A stretch of 64,000 nucleotides of DNA, from assembly GCA_003550325.1 (NCBI GenBank), contig QKWP01000119.1, positions 291,941 to 355,940 of the forward strand, written 5' to 3'. Made by a program: the position numbers and the translations under genes. Source of the stretch: Gigaspora rosea (taxonomy: Eukaryota; Glomeromycota; Glomeromycetes; Diversisporales; Gigasporaceae). How positions within the stretch are numbered: position 1 is the first letter of the stretch; each line of letters starts with the position of its first letter. Of the stretch, positions 34,511-47,625 are shown piece by piece. The notes under the pieces are model-generated. The model did not search any database. It worked only from the letters and a program-made list of their open reading frames with translations, and had not been told where the DNA came from.

Positions 34511-36270
34511 TGTAATCTTATGTAAGGTTTTACAAACTGTAATATAAACAAAATATTATGTAATATATTTCAAAATATTTTGAAATATTAAATTTTTGAA
34601 ATATTTTGAAAGTAATTTCGAAATATTTTGAAAAATGTTATAAAATATTTTAAACCCTTTCAAAAGATTTTAGAACTAGAAAAACAAGCTGAATCAGTAG
34701 ATCTGTAACCTGGATCATGCATTAGACTAATTTTTCGAAATAGTTTGAATAGTTTGATGATATTCAAATTCTGTATTACAAGATTAGATTAGATATTTTG
34801 TTTATAATTAGATCTTCTATTTTGTTTTTTTTTTGCTTTTTTGTTTTTAATTCATTTTTATTTTCATTTAGCTTTTTGTTTTCGTTTGTTTTTTTTCAAT
34901 TTTTTTTATTTATTTATTTTTTAATTTTTTTAATTTATTTTTATTTTGGCACTTTACAAGAACACTTTTGCAAGAAAACAAACAACTTTTCGAAACCTTG
35001 CGCATACCAACTCAGACTTACAACACTTTCAAGAATACACAACTGATTTCTCTAGCAATTTCTAAATTTCCAGAAACACTTTTTTAGAGAAATGGGCTCA
35101 AGGTTTCACAAGTTTTTGCAAGTTTTTGCAAGTTCTTGCAAGGGTTTGCTTCATTTATTTTTTTGTTTTATGTTTTTTGTTTTTGTTTTTTTGTTTTATT
35201 TTTAAAATTTTTTTATTAATTTATTTTATTTTAGCACTTTGTAAAAACAGAACCCTTACTTTCTGGCACTTTACAAGAAAACTAACCCAGACTTTTTCGG
35301 CACTTTGTGACTTTTTTGGCATTTTGCAAGAACATTAACCCAGCTTTCACAATTTCTGAATTTGCAAGAACATGAATTCTTGCTTCAAAGAAATGAAAAT
35401 TTGGGGTTTGATTATTTTTTTTTATTAGTTTGCTTAACTTTTTGTTTTTTTTTGTTTTTTTTACTTATTTTTTTAATTATTATTTTATTTTATTTATTCC
35501 TGACTTCTTCGACACTTTGTAACTTTCTCCAGCAATTTGCAAGAACACCAACACTTCTGAAAAATGTTTTTTTATTTTTTCACTTTGAAGTATTTAGAAA
35601 AAGTGAGCGAAATGAAGGTTATAGCCAAAACAAAAGAAGTAGTCAAAGCAAAGACAATAGAAAACAAAGAAATGAAGATAATAGCTAACTGTAGGGTAAG
35701 CAAAAATAAGTGCATAGGGCTAGTTTTTTTGTATATAGTAATAGAATTAGATATGACAAAGTGCGAAAGTAGTTTAAAATATTTGTAATAATGTAAAAAT
35801 AATACTATATAATAATGTAATATATAATGAAGTATATAATATTAATTAAAAATATATATTTAATAAATGTAAAATATAATGTATAATAATAATTAATAAA
35901 AAAATATAAAATTTTATATTAAATTGCAAAACTCTGCAAAATAATAAGAAAACTTGTAAAAAAGCATGATTCTGTGAATATGTTTAACATTTATTTATTT
36001 TTTAAAAAATTTTAAAAATTTTAAAAATTTGCCAAATATTATGCGAAAATATCAAAATATTACCTCCTGCGCGCATTAGTTTATTGATCTGCATGAGTAC
36101 GCGATCCTATAGAGAAGTAATTTGCATTTTTTTTATTTGGCTATTTCACAATATTTTGCAATAATAACCGTAATATTACCGTAATAAAACATAATATATT
36201 ATGTAATATACTGCATCTATCATAAGATTTTTGTAATATTATGGACTTTAATATCTTACGTAAGATTACA
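34511..36270. mobile_element. 1.76-kb TIR element with internal T-rich tandem units
   Basis: TGTAATCTTATGTAAGGTTT at the left pairs with the inverse of AATATCTTACGTAAGATTACA at the right. It interrupts a duplicated block that is continuous at 15290. Inside, three ~270-bp units (from about 34800, 35145 and 35400) each have a T-rich part, then GGCACTTTACAAGAACAC-like sequence. A 74-residue Lys-rich frame at 35564-35788 has no known motif. Non-autonomous as seen. Confidence 0.6.
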
Positions 36271-37067
36271 TATATATAATTCACTGATGAAAGTGTAAAA
36301 GAGAAGTTATAATATGAATCATTGATTTCATTGTTGCTCTTATATGTTGATAATTTGAAAAAACGAAAAGTCTTGACTATTTAATTGTTGTATTAGGCCA
36401 CACAAAGTTGATTTTTCAATTTCATTACTGCCGTCTTATCTTTTTTTCAATTTTTTCAACTTTTTTTTTAGGTGCCAATTGCCGATTTTTAGAATTTATT
36501 TTTTTCAGTCTTTTTTATCTGGTTTCACCCGGTGGAAATCCAATTTCCAAATCATTGAATAAGGCAACATAAAAAAAAAAAGAAAAGAAAGAAAAAACAA
36601 AACCAAAAAAAGACCAGCTGATCGATTCAAGTTTCAGATTTCATGCAGTGAAAACAAACATAATTTTGTAATTATATTAACACTAAATTTAATTGAATTA
36701 ATAAAAAAAATCTGTACATTCGTCCGGAATTTTGAAATCTAACCAACAAATCAATGTTGCATTGTCTAAAATTCTTTCCATAAGTGTATATGCCATACCT
36801 GCAAATAAACCAATTATCTGGCATTAAAGATGCTTGACGATAAATGAGATCCTGACGAAACTGCTGAAACCATTGATGAAACTAATATTTATTATAAAAA
36901 TAAAATATTACATAATAAAAGATAATTTATAGCTTTATTTATTATCTTTTTAAACTTTATTACATGTTTTCCTAAGTGTGGTTTTTCGTAAACAACCATC
37001 TGATATCTTCGGATGATCGACACCTTCATCAAAAAATGTCTGATGTTTTCATAAAAGAGAAAAAATA
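36271..37067. repeat. Segmental duplication, copy 2, second half
   Basis: It matches 15290-15540 and then 17600-17690. At 36380-36425 it has a ~45-base stretch not in copy 1 that starts TTAGGCCACACAAAGTTGAT, resembling one end of the Harbinger-like MITE at 22720. Confidence 0.65.
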
Positions 37068-37075
37068 GATATGAG

Positions 37076-38078
37076 TAGTGATGGGCAAATCCCGATTTTT
37101 TCAAAAATCCCGCGCGGGATGCGGGATCCTGCGCGAGATAGCGCAGGATTCGCGGGATTCGCGGGATCAAGTAGAGTTTCTGAATTTTTACGATTGATAA
37201 ATAAATATACATATATATCATCACTAGGAATGTAATTTCTCATTAAAATAATAATCATTTCTTATAAATCTAACTACATTTATTACAAATAAAAATGCTT
37301 ATATAGATTTTACCTACTTTTAATAAATTTGGATCTTATAATTATTAAATTCATCAATTCAGATTTGCCTTAATTTTATCAATTTTTAAAATATTATTAT
37401 ATAAATATATATTTAAAAATTATAATGGTAACAAAGCGATCAATCATAAGCGTATAAAAAATTTATAAGTAATCAGGTGCATAATCAGGTATAAATGGCT
37501 AAAATTATAAGTGATTAGGTACTGTACATACGTACAAAAATTTATAACCAGGTTATATACATACAAAAATTCTTAAGCGACTCATAAGAAATTCATAATC
37601 AGCTTATAATTTCTGAATTACATAACTGGTTGGCTCGAATTTTATTTAACCTTATCATTCATATTAAATAATCACTGAAATTGGAGATTTTCTCCCATAT
37701 GGTACACAATATTCTTGGGGCATTATTCGTGCAAGAACTAGTGCAAGAAATTAAAAGTCTAGATTGCCACTTTATTAATCATGAAATTTTAAAAAATTTA
37801 TTTCAACGTACAGTTTGCGCATTATCTATGTACGCACGTATATATGTGGAACGAAAATAAATAAAAAGATTTAATATTTTTATGTAAATAAATCAAATAC
37901 TAATTAGGAATTGGCCCACTTGTTAAAGCAGGCCGGGTTATTGGTTAATGCGGGCCAGATGATATGCTAACGCAGGCCAGAAAATCTTATATTACAGTAA
38001 AAATCCCGCGCGGGAATTTTTAAATCCCGCGCATCCCGCGCGGGATCCCGCGCGGATCCCGCGCGTTGCCCATCACTA
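37076..38078. mobile_element. hAT-like element with CCCGCGCGGGAT words
   Basis: Ends TAGTGATGGGCAA and TTGCCCATCACTA; perfect 8-bp duplication GATATGAG (37068-37075, 38079-38086). Within ~80 bp of each end GCGCGGGAT and its inverse recur six to eight times. Same family as 24100-25587, without the nested element. No transposase. Confidence 0.9.
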
Positions 38079-38086
38079 GATATGAG

Positions 38087-39028
38087 TGACGGGATTTGAA
38101 AACCTGTAATCCATTTCACTCATTATCATCGCAGTGATATCTATCCCTATAAGAATTAGGGGTACATATCACTGCTATAGTAATGAGTGAAATGATTTAC
38201 AGATGAAAAGAATGATTTCTTATGCTTCATTAACTATCATAGTTTCGTCATAGGTTTCATCATTCGTCAATTCGTCATTCAGCAATTGCTTGACGATTGA
38301 TTTTGTCATTCGTCAATAATGAAAATTTCGTCATTCGTCAGCATCCTTATCTGGCATGATATGGACATCGACATTATAATAACAACGTGCGAGGCATTCG
38401 GCAACGTGTTTTTGCTATTATCCTTCCGATACCTATGTACCCGTCAAATCATGCTAGATAGCAAGAAAATATACAAATTTGAATTACGTGATTTTTTGGA
38501 TCTTGAATTATATTAGAACGATTTAAACCATTTTTTAACAGATTTTATCAATCAATCATAATTTTTACAATCACGTTTAACATTTGCTATTTCTAGATAG
38601 CCACTATCGAGTTATTGAATTACATACTATGGTATATATTATAAATTTAAAGACTTAATGTATTATATTACCATTAATCATAATACAATAATTTTGTGTT
38701 ACTGTAATTCCATGTTTCTATAATATAATACTATCGCTACATTGCCATATGCTACAATTTCTATTGACTTTTATTTAAATTGATTAATACACGTTCATCC
38801 AAATATTTGAGAAATTTTTTTACCAATATTCAATTAGAATAAAATCAATTAGAAGTTTTTATGAACATGATAAGAAAATTTTTAAATAATTATTGATATT
38901 CTTAATATCGAGTTTCTCTTTAATTCAATATGAATTTTATATATTAGATTTTTATAATATATTAAATTTCATTGTTTAATAAAATTTAATAATTGATAAA
39001 ACTTATTTTTAACTACAGTAATAACATC
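38087..39028. other. 3' flank of copy C
   Basis: Stretches at 38490-39000 match 17930-18480 beside copy B. At 38105-38200 an inverted repeat (CATTTCACTCATTA against TAATGAGTGAAATG) and at 38240-38340 a TTCGTCAT(T)CGTCA tandem word are seen. No gene. Confidence 0.5.
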
Positions 39029-42000
39029 TTACGTAGCTTGATGTAAAGGCTCTTAATTGTTGCTAAAATATTTAAATAATTTTAATATAATATTATTTAG
39101 CAAAGCAATTGAACTAGTTAATAATGTTAAAAATGGAATAGCTTCATATTTAGCTGTAAATTCATAATATAAAATCTGTAAATAAAAAAAAAACTTGAAT
39201 TAATATAAAATTCTAAATTAATATTTTAATAATTAATTATACAACAAACCTGTATAACTAACTGAGGAATATTTTTAATAAAAATATTAATTATAGTTCC
39301 CCAATATATCCAGCATTTAGTAAAATCAGAAAACGGCGCATTAAATATTTCAAAACCGGCAAATCTTAAAGTCAAAAATTCAAATAATGCGATGTCCGCG
39401 CTTGAGCATATTGTAAAAACTGAAATAATACTTTTATATTTATTAAGCCAATTAATAAATAAATCATTGGTTCTTATTTCACGAGTTATCAATATCATTG
39501 CAATAACCATATTAAATGTTAAAGAAACAATTAATACGATAATACTTTTGTTATTATAAAAAAGGTTTAAACAAACATTGTTAGTATGTTTATACAATAT
39601 AGAGAATAAAATCATTAATAAATTTTTACCTGGGAAAATATAACCACGGGACATCCTTTCCATTTTTGACAATGAATAATATATCCAAAATTAAATTAAC
39701 AAAAATAAATGTTATTTGAAAAATTGTAAAACTTTGTCCCTATAAATATACAGCATATAAAGTAAAAGTTTTTTGATTAATTTTTTGATAAATTTCAAAT
39801 AGTATAATATGTAAGCATCTCTTTACCTCTGAATTTTTAAAACGTGCCCATAAAGCTATGGCAAGTAAAATTATGCATCCGATCAATAATCCAAGAAGTT
39901 TTAATTTTAACTCATCCCATAAATTTACTTAACATAGTCAAAATGAATTATTAATATTAGAGCATATATATAGAAAATAAATATATATAATTTTTGTAAA
40001 AAATAAAATAACTTACAATTTATTGTTAATCCATATGAAGAATCTAAATACTTTGTATAATTATAATTATTCATATATATTATCGTACTTTCATCTTTTA
40101 TTAATTCTTTAATAGTTTCAACAATTCGAGAAACTGAATCCTGATAAGGATCTTGAGTTGGTAAAATTTCAATTTGCAACAAATACTGTGATGATACTGA
40201 TGGATCATATTGAACTCGATTTGTTAGTTGTAATCTTTCAGAATCTATGGGAATACTATTTACAAGTTCTTGTTTAAGATTATTTAAAAATACAGTTTTG
40301 TCTGAATAAGAATCATATCTTTGAGTACCATCTTGAGTTAAGCGTACAACACCTATTGCTTTATTAAAATATATATACATAACATTAAAAAATAAATCGC
40401 AACATAATTATAAAGATAACAGATAATACCTGAATATTGTTCTGGTTTAGTTCCTATAAAAAATTTTTTAGTTGTTTGCATATAATTATAATTCAAAATT
40501 TGTTTAATATATACTTAGTGAATCAGTTTTAAATATCCATTTATTTTTTTCAATACCATAACTAGGTTCATTTGTTGTAGCAAATTTTACAAAATTATCA
40601 TCCATTGTGATCATATAAGAAGAATTCCATTGATTAAAAACACTTGAGGAGACACTGCAGTTAAGAGTAGTATTTACAATTTTACAATGATTTGAATTTC
40701 CTAAAAAAACTTTTCTTGGTTTGAATTGCTTAGTAATTATATCAGTTTGATATATAGTTATATTATTTAAAGATGTAGAAATTGGGTTTGAAAATGTTAT
40801 AGTAATGAAAGTGATATTATCTGGTGATACAGTTTTATCAATACCGGTAGGAGGATATGTTGAATTAATGTTTGGATGTTCATAACCAGCTATAAACGGA
40901 TTTACAATTATTAATATTATTTAAAATCCTTTCAATACTGAAATTAAAATGAAAAATTGATAAATAGAGTAATACTTACAATCTTCGTTGATTTTAGGTA
41001 AATTTATAACAAAAATACCCCATGCATTAGCTTCATTATTATTAGATCCATTATAAACAACATACAATATCAGCAGAAGTTACAGCAGCAGGTGCTAGAG
41101 CAGGTGAAGCAGGAGGTGCTGCAGCAGGTGCTGGAGCTGGTGCAGCAGCAGGTGCAGCAGCAGGTGGTTGTGCAGGTTCTGGTGATTCACATGCATGTGC
41201 ACGCACAGGTAGATTACTGCCTCCTTGATAGTTTGGATTAACTACAGGTACAACTTCAGTTAAAGCTCTTGTATTAACATTCCTTTTCTTGATATTATTA
41301 TTTTCAACTCTCCAGCTAGTTATAACTGCTCCACCATAAAATAAAGGCTTAATGTCATACTGTAAACTATAACTAGTATTTGTATATTGAAAGTCTAATG
41401 TACGTAATCCAACTATGGAACCGGATGGCAAGAAATCAACCTGATATGTTATAAACAATGTTTGATCTTGAGATATCTCAACTAATTCAGTTATCAAACA
41501 TACATTGCCAAGTTCACTGTAGCCTGAAGAACATGAAATGTATGATATTTCACTAATATTTCGAGCGTAATGAAGCAAAAATTTTTTAGATATTTGATTA
41601 GTCCGTGGGGTTAAAAACCTATAATATACGGATACAATTGGTACGAGTGGATTAATAATACTATGATTATCATGTGATAATTCAGTAGTAATAAATCCAT
41701 AACTTCCATCAATGTTTGGGAATACAGAATTAAGACTTGAATTATCTGAAAGCACAAAGGTATCATTTGATAAACAATCTACATTGGATCTATCTTCTTG
41801 TCTAAGTACATTAATATATTTAGCGATAAATAAAATTTAGAATAAAGTATAATTTAACATAATAATATGTATCACTTACGGTAAATTACATACAATCCAG
41901 TTATTTTTGTCCTTGTCTTGATTAAAGATTAAAAAGGATGATAATCGCACATCTGACGTAACAAGTATATTCAATTCCTTCAATGTTTTGTTTGCTATGA

Positions 42001-42455
42001 AAATATTGCTATTTAAAGGTTAATATTAAGTAAAAATTTCAATTAATGTAAATATTAATATGATACTAACTCTTTACAATTTTATTGTTCTAATCTAAAA
42101 CTTTTCCAGTAGATTGATTTTTATCATTATCGTAAAGCAGTAAATAATACTTCATATTTAAAGGATATATACTTTTAATATCTTCATGCGTAGAATTAAG
42201 GTCAATATATATTGTGGATCCATTTTGTAAGAGCGCATGAATGCCTATGGTTTTATTCTCGTCGTTCATGACATATATTATGAGATTGCCATCATCACTT
42301 GAATTAACACTGAAATTCTTATATAGATCATTTCTTCTGCTAGAATATAATGGGTTGGGTTCACTAAATGTAAAATTGCATAAAAATAAAATAGCCCATA
42401 TAACTAAAATAATATTTTTTAGAGATTTGACTAAATTATAGCGATTAATAGTCAT
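39029..42455 (-). pseudogene. Receptor-like multi-pass membrane protein, copy C (decayed)
   Basis: Third paralog. Exon 1 (MTINRYNLVKS, signal-anchor, then LYSSRRNDL) has a TGG-to-TAG stop right after STGKVLD. Exon 2 is clean. Exon 3 keeps the YYRFLTPRTNQISKKFLLH core, then a long Ala/Pro linker (41060-41200, GCAGCAGGTGCT units on the plus strand). About 45 residues present in A and B are missing, and the frame changes before ILYVVYNGSNNNEANAWGIF. One donor (near 40518, CTAAGT for GTAAGT) is lost. The SEA-like exon (39925-40375) and the last helices through IKNIPQLVIQ are open. The stop follows EPLHQAT. It is close enough to A and B to be a recent duplicate. Confidence 0.7.
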
Positions 42456-43082
42456 TTTTACAAGCAAAAAAAAAAAAAAAAAGGTAATATCAATTGAAAC
42501 GTTATTCATAAAATTTATAAATAAAACTCGAGATGCGATCATTACACTAAAAAGTTGTGTAAGTGCTTGTGAAGCACTGAATCTTAATTCTAAAATAATG
42601 GTTCATATGTACGGTCCAAAAAATTTAAAACCTTAACACATTGAAGATATGCTAAATTCATTGATGGCTCATTTAAACTTTCGCCGTATGCATCAAACAG
42701 TCACTTTTAAGTATATATTATTCTTGAGTTTGTGCTTCATTTTATTGAGATCAATCATTTAAGAAGTTTATTTTTCAGTGCACCACCAGTTTATCATTAC
42801 ATATCATATAGAGGGATTGAAGTTTTTAACTTTCTTTCGTATGGTAACAACAGTAATGATAAATCAGTTTTATAAAAGGTAATATTAGCCCATTTATCAT
42901 TGCGCAAAAACATTTAAGAGAATTTTCTTCGTCACACTTATGCATATGGCAGCCCAGTTAGAATCACAAGCTCAATGAATCAAAATAATGACGGCAAAAG
43001 AGAAAAAATAGTAAAAATCTGAAAAAAGACCATTAACAATATCAGAATTTCGCTTATCATCATGATAGAATTCAAAAAAGGG
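42456..43082. other. 5' flank of copy C
   Basis: It matches the flank of copy A for about 600 bases, with small indels. Likely promoter region. It ends at the micro-MITE and foldback that copy A also has. Confidence 0.6.
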
Positions 43083-43205
43083 TATTTCATCGACAATCAC
43101 TTCACCGACAGCTCATTTAGCCGACATAATTTAACTAGTAAATGCTTAACCTTAACCCTATGTGTGTCTGCTATACGAACTTTCGGTGAATGTCTGTCGG
43201 TGGGT
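43083..43205. mobile_element. CACCGACA foldback, short form
   Basis: TTTCATCGACAATCACTTCA faces AACTTTCGGTGAATGTCTGT. Same site as the copy A foldback (12720-12880), so it was inserted before the block was duplicated. Confidence 0.5.
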
Positions 43206-43700
43206 TGATCTGAACCGTCATTCGTAATTGTAATTGCTGATCATTTACATTGTTAAAATTTCCTTTCTTGAATCCTCCAACCTATATACACCTGTCTTAA
43301 AATTCGATTGGTTAAAATTACAATTTTTTGTGGGAGAACTAGGGGCGTTTTTTTGCCGGTGAGCTGTAGATCGTTTCCATATAAGTTTAAAGTTGGATAC
43401 GGATCACTATTTTATTGGTTTCACCTTTACCCGTGATCCGCCGCATTTCCTTATAAACTAAAACGGTCAAAAAATTTTATATGCGCTATATTACTTATGC
43501 GCATGCCCCAAGAATTTTTTAGTTTTTAAGTTCGCCGACTTCTGATTCCATAGTTAGATGTATGCATTGCTATTAACTTTGTTCTAAAAATATGTACGTA
43601 AGTACGTACATACAGTAGGCAACAAAGTAACGCCCGATTTTAACACCCATACAAATAGTGCAACGTAAATTTTGCCAAACTAGGGGGTCGTTTAAAGCCA
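43206..43700. other. Spacer with a lone mariner-type end
   Basis: At 43612 ACAGTAGGCAACAAAGTAAC matches the end of the 43705 element; no partner end is seen. GGGTCGTTTAAAGCC at 43686 matches the end of the Mutator-like MITE at 22399. Otherwise nothing. Confidence 0.45.
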
Positions 43701-43704
43701 GGTA

Positions 43705-44365
43705 CAGTAGCCAACAAAAGTAACGCCCGATGATCATTTACATAATAAGTTATATATAAATCCTTTTTAGGAAATTTTTTTACCAAAAAAGGAAAAAATC
43801 GATTTTATCTTGCCCCGGTGAAAATTATACACCATATAATTTAAATATCAAATTTTCTAATCGCAAATTATTTATTATTAAAACTTTGGATTTTTAGCAA
43901 TTTTAAAATTTTAGATTTTTACTATGTTTTTACTATGTAAATTTTGTAAAATTTAATTGTAAGTTTTACGTTATATTAAAACTTAATATTTTTTTATAAA
44001 AAAATTTTTTATTTTACATTGCCCGTAAAATATAATAGCACTACGTTAATAATTATAGTTTAGTTTTTTTTAAAAAAAATTTTAAAAATTTATATTTAAT
44101 TTTAAAGTCAAATTTACAAATTTTATATGTTTTACATATGAAATTTTGAATCTTAGAACTTCAAAAATTTTTTTTAAAAAAACTCAATTTGTTTGCCTCG
44201 ATGAAACTCATATATTATAAAATATAAATATTGAATTTACTAATCATACTAAAAAAAAAAAATTTTAAACAAAACGAATATTGATTTTTACATTTATATA
44301 AAATTCAATTTTTTATATGGTTTACTATAGAAATGATCATCGGGCGTTACTTTTGTTGGCTACTG
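43705..44365. mobile_element. Tc1/mariner-like non-autonomous element
   Basis: Perfect terminal repeats of about 35 bp begin CAGTAGCCAACAAAAGTAAC, with TA on each side (43703-43704, 44366-44367). The interior is AT-rich without a transposase. Identical ends argue for a young insertion. Confidence 0.88.
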
Positions 44366-44376
44366 TACATCATGGG

Positions 44377-44560
44377 TAGTGATGTGCCGCGTACAGACTG
44401 TACTGTACATACTGTACGTACTGTACGCTAAAATTTTTGCCGATCACTTGTTCCAGCCAATCAGATACCAGAAAAGAACTATACGTACAGTACGTACAGT
44501 ACATACTGTACGTACTGTACGCTAAAATTTTTCAGGTATCATATAAATGGCACATCACTA
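44377..44560. mobile_element. hAT-like MITE with GTACAGTACGTAC words
   Basis: Ends TAGTGATGTGCC and GGCACATCACTA; perfect duplication ATCATGGG (44369-44376, 44561-44568). Within are two blocks of TACTGTACGTACTGTACGC. It landed just beyond the mariner-like element. Confidence 0.9.
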
Positions 44561-44854
44561 ATCATGGGTTTTCCGGTTTTTTATTAAAATTGATTGATTT
44601 TATGGTTAGGGTTAGAAGAAAGATAGGTGGGTAATTTATATACAGTAAAATCACATTTTTAACACTTTTATTTAATGGACCAAGACCGATTTAAATAGCC
44701 GTTTTTTATATTTTTCGAGTTTTTGTCTTTGTCGTCTCGCTTTGTTTTGTTCGGGTTGTATACCAGGTACGGGTAGTCTCGTGATATAATTGATTTAATT
44801 AGTTGCATGATTTTAAAAGCGTTGTACAGTATGAGGGTGTTAAAATTGGTGGCA

Positions 44855-45019
44855 GAATTCAAAAGGCAGATCATTTAAATTGCTAAAATCTCCTTTTTTG
44901 AATTCTATAATTGCACGAACCACACCATTATAAAGTGGAATTGTAATTGGTGGTAGGATTCAAAAAAGGAAATTTAACAATGTAAATGATCAGCTTTTTT
45001 ATTGCCCTTTTTTGAATTT
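44855..45019. mobile_element. Two micro-MITEs in opposite orientation
   Basis: 44855-44906 opens GAATTCAAAAGG and closes CCTTTTTTGAATTC around GATCATTTAAATTGC. 44957-45019 is its inverse. The ~50 bp between them include GCACGAACCACACCATTATA. Confidence 0.55.
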
Positions 45020-45021
45020 AA

Positions 45022-46016
45022 CGTATAGTACAGAACAAACTGAATGTTTTACTATATTTGAATATGCGGTGTTCTCATGTACCGTAATATAAATAATACA
45101 AATTTGGTAAGATTTTTTTATTTATGTTTCTATTAGAATATTCCCCTGTTAGGTTCATGATCCATAATCGACAAAACATTTGCCATGAATACTCTTTTTT
45201 GGTAAGATCTACCATTACGAATTAGGAAAAACATTCGTGGTGTTTTTATATACTCTATTACTATACTATTTATAATTCTTAATTATACTCTTTATCAAAA
45301 TTTGATACTCTTTATTATGTCTAAATTACTCTAGAGTACCCCACCCTCCCTCCTTACGAATTTGTGTTAAATATATAGTTTTTCTTTTCAGATAAGCAGC
45401 CACATTATTTTGGCTATTTTTTTTCGGTAAAAGCCACTATAATGGCTTAGACAAATGTAACTCCAATACGTGTTAGTGATAACATGTATGCTTTTTTCTT
45501 TTTTTTTGATAAAATAAAAAAAAGTTTTTTATTTTTACATAATCATCGCTAACTAACTAATAATATGGCTTAGAATAAATGCTATTTGACGTAACATATA
45601 TATACTGATGCAAAATCTTTTCGGATAACTATGCCACTGTGTCTTAGCATATATGCCCGTTGCGATCAGTATGTACGATGTACATAAAGATCGCTGTAGA
45701 ACCAAATATAATAAATTTTTAACGTATAGTACAGAACAAACTGAATGCTTTACTATATTCAAAAAAAGTATGCGGTGTTCTCATATAACAGTAACATAAA
45801 TAATACAAATTTGTTTAAGATTTTTTTATTAGAATATTCACGTTAAATTCATGATCGATAATCGTTTATCATGAATCCTCTTTTTTTGTAAAATCTACCA
45901 TTACGAATTAGGAAAAAAATTCATGGTGTTTTTATATACTCTATTACTCTACTATTCAATCAGTATGTACGATGTACATAAAGATTACTGTCGATCCAAA
46001 TATAATAAATTTTTTT
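45022..46016. repeat. Direct duplication, ~700-bp unit
   Basis: 45022-45270 recurs at 45719-45960 (TTAACGTATAGTACAGAACA; ACCATTACGAATTAGGAAAA), and CAGTATGTACGATGTACATA at 45668 recurs at 45961. The intervening sequence differs. No gene in it. Confidence 0.65.
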
Positions 46017-46370
46017 AAATCGGTAAATAATAAATATAGAAATCCGTGTATAAATGGTAAAAGTATTTAAAATATTATCTTTTTTGGAATAATACCTGAT
46101 CGCTACAAACTACTTATTTTTTTTCTTAGTATGAGCTTATGACAAATACTATGTACTCTAATATTATTAATATAACAAGCATACAAATTCTTTTTTTGAA
46201 AAAAAAATTAGTTTCAAATAACTTCTATCAATATATCTTAAGATAAATTCCGCTACAAGATAATATCAGCACGTATGCGTATGTATGTAAAGAATACTGT
46301 TGATCGATAAAAACTCTAATAAATCGGTAAAATATTAAATATAGAAATCAATATTGCAATGAACTAAAAT
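46017..46370. other. AT-rich spacer
   Basis: A third echo of the 45668 words (46270-46350) is present. Nothing coding. Confidence 0.45.
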
Positions 46371-46926
46371 CTGGTTATTTGTTAAAAAAAATAAAGATTA
46401 AAATTTTTTTTCTTATTTATTAATACCTTATAATTTATTTTAATACCTTATAATAAAACCGTAACAACTTTCTGATACAGTATAGTCTTTTTTAAAATTG
46501 TGTAAGTTAGAAATTTTTGACCGAAATTTAAATATTAGCCAATTGACCGTTGGCCGTTTGCCAACCGATTCATATAGAATACGGATTGAATAATTGAATC
46601 CAGATTCGTCCCGATTCAAGTTATATACAAAGTAGTATTCAGATTCGATTTGAATGGCCTTTAATTAAAGAATAGGATCGAGGTACTACCTTTGTTAACT
46701 CTCGTAAGTGATTAATACTGCAGTATAAAGTGAAGCTACTATAATTTAAACTTATTAAACCTAAGAATAGTTTTTTGTCTTATTGTAAATCTTCATCATG
46801 TCGACTAATTCACAGACCGCATCAAACATTTATTTAATGTTATATTTTTTAGAATATAATTTTATTATTTTACGGTTTCTATAAAACTAGTGGGTACAAG
46901 AAAATAGAATTTACTGGCTAGTTATA
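46371..46926. repeat. Segmental duplication, copy 2 (mate 4688-5292)
   Basis: Direct match to copy 1 with a 20-bp tandem repeat near 46430 (TTTAATACCTTATAAT twice) and without the hairpin insert of copy 1. Confidence 0.75.
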
Positions 46927-47625
46927 GTTCAAGATAGCACTATATAATTTTAATTTACGGATAAATTTTTTGAACCTAATTATTAACACAATAAAACGGC
47001 GCACTTAAGTTCGTAAAATACAAATTTATGAATCTGCTCCCGTTTGCTCTAATTGCTAATCTTACTAACTTATTTAAGCGAAAAATGCATAAAAAAAGCA
47101 ACCTTAAATATTAAAACTGTTATCGCGTTGTATATAGTCTCAAGTTACTTAATACTCAGTGTTTTGAGCTGAGCCATATTGAGCTGAGCACTATCGTGGA
47201 AAAAATCATCGTTGATATTATATCATTGTAATAATAATAAAAAATAATTGCACTTTGACGTTTATGATTTGACATATCCAAAAACCATAGTCAGACTGTG
47301 AGAAAATTTAATGTCGTAATAAGTTCGTCATAATTCGTAATTCTATGAATTAATAATCAGTTATCAACTATTTATATTTATTTTTTTATTTTTAAAAAAA
47401 ATTACCTTTCAATCATTACGTGCACTTTGTATCTTTGAAATTTAACAAGTAGACTTCCGTTCGTTATGTGCACATTTGTATCTTTGTAACAGATATGGAT
47501 AATGTTAAATAACATGCGTTAGTGAGTCACATATTGTGTCTCTCGCCAGAATAGTAAGGTTTATAACAACAACTCGTGATAGAAACTGTAATAATTTCGA
47601 CGCGAACTAATTCAATCCCACCCAC
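46927..47625. other. Intergenic spacer
   Basis: No motif or duplicate recognised apart from CTTTGTATCTTTG occurring twice (47427, 47474). Confidence 0.45.

Noticed and set aside
34798-35688. Several open frames of 70-108 residues with hydrophobic starts
   Set aside because: They follow the three T-rich tandem units of the 34511-36270 element; frames differ from unit to unit.
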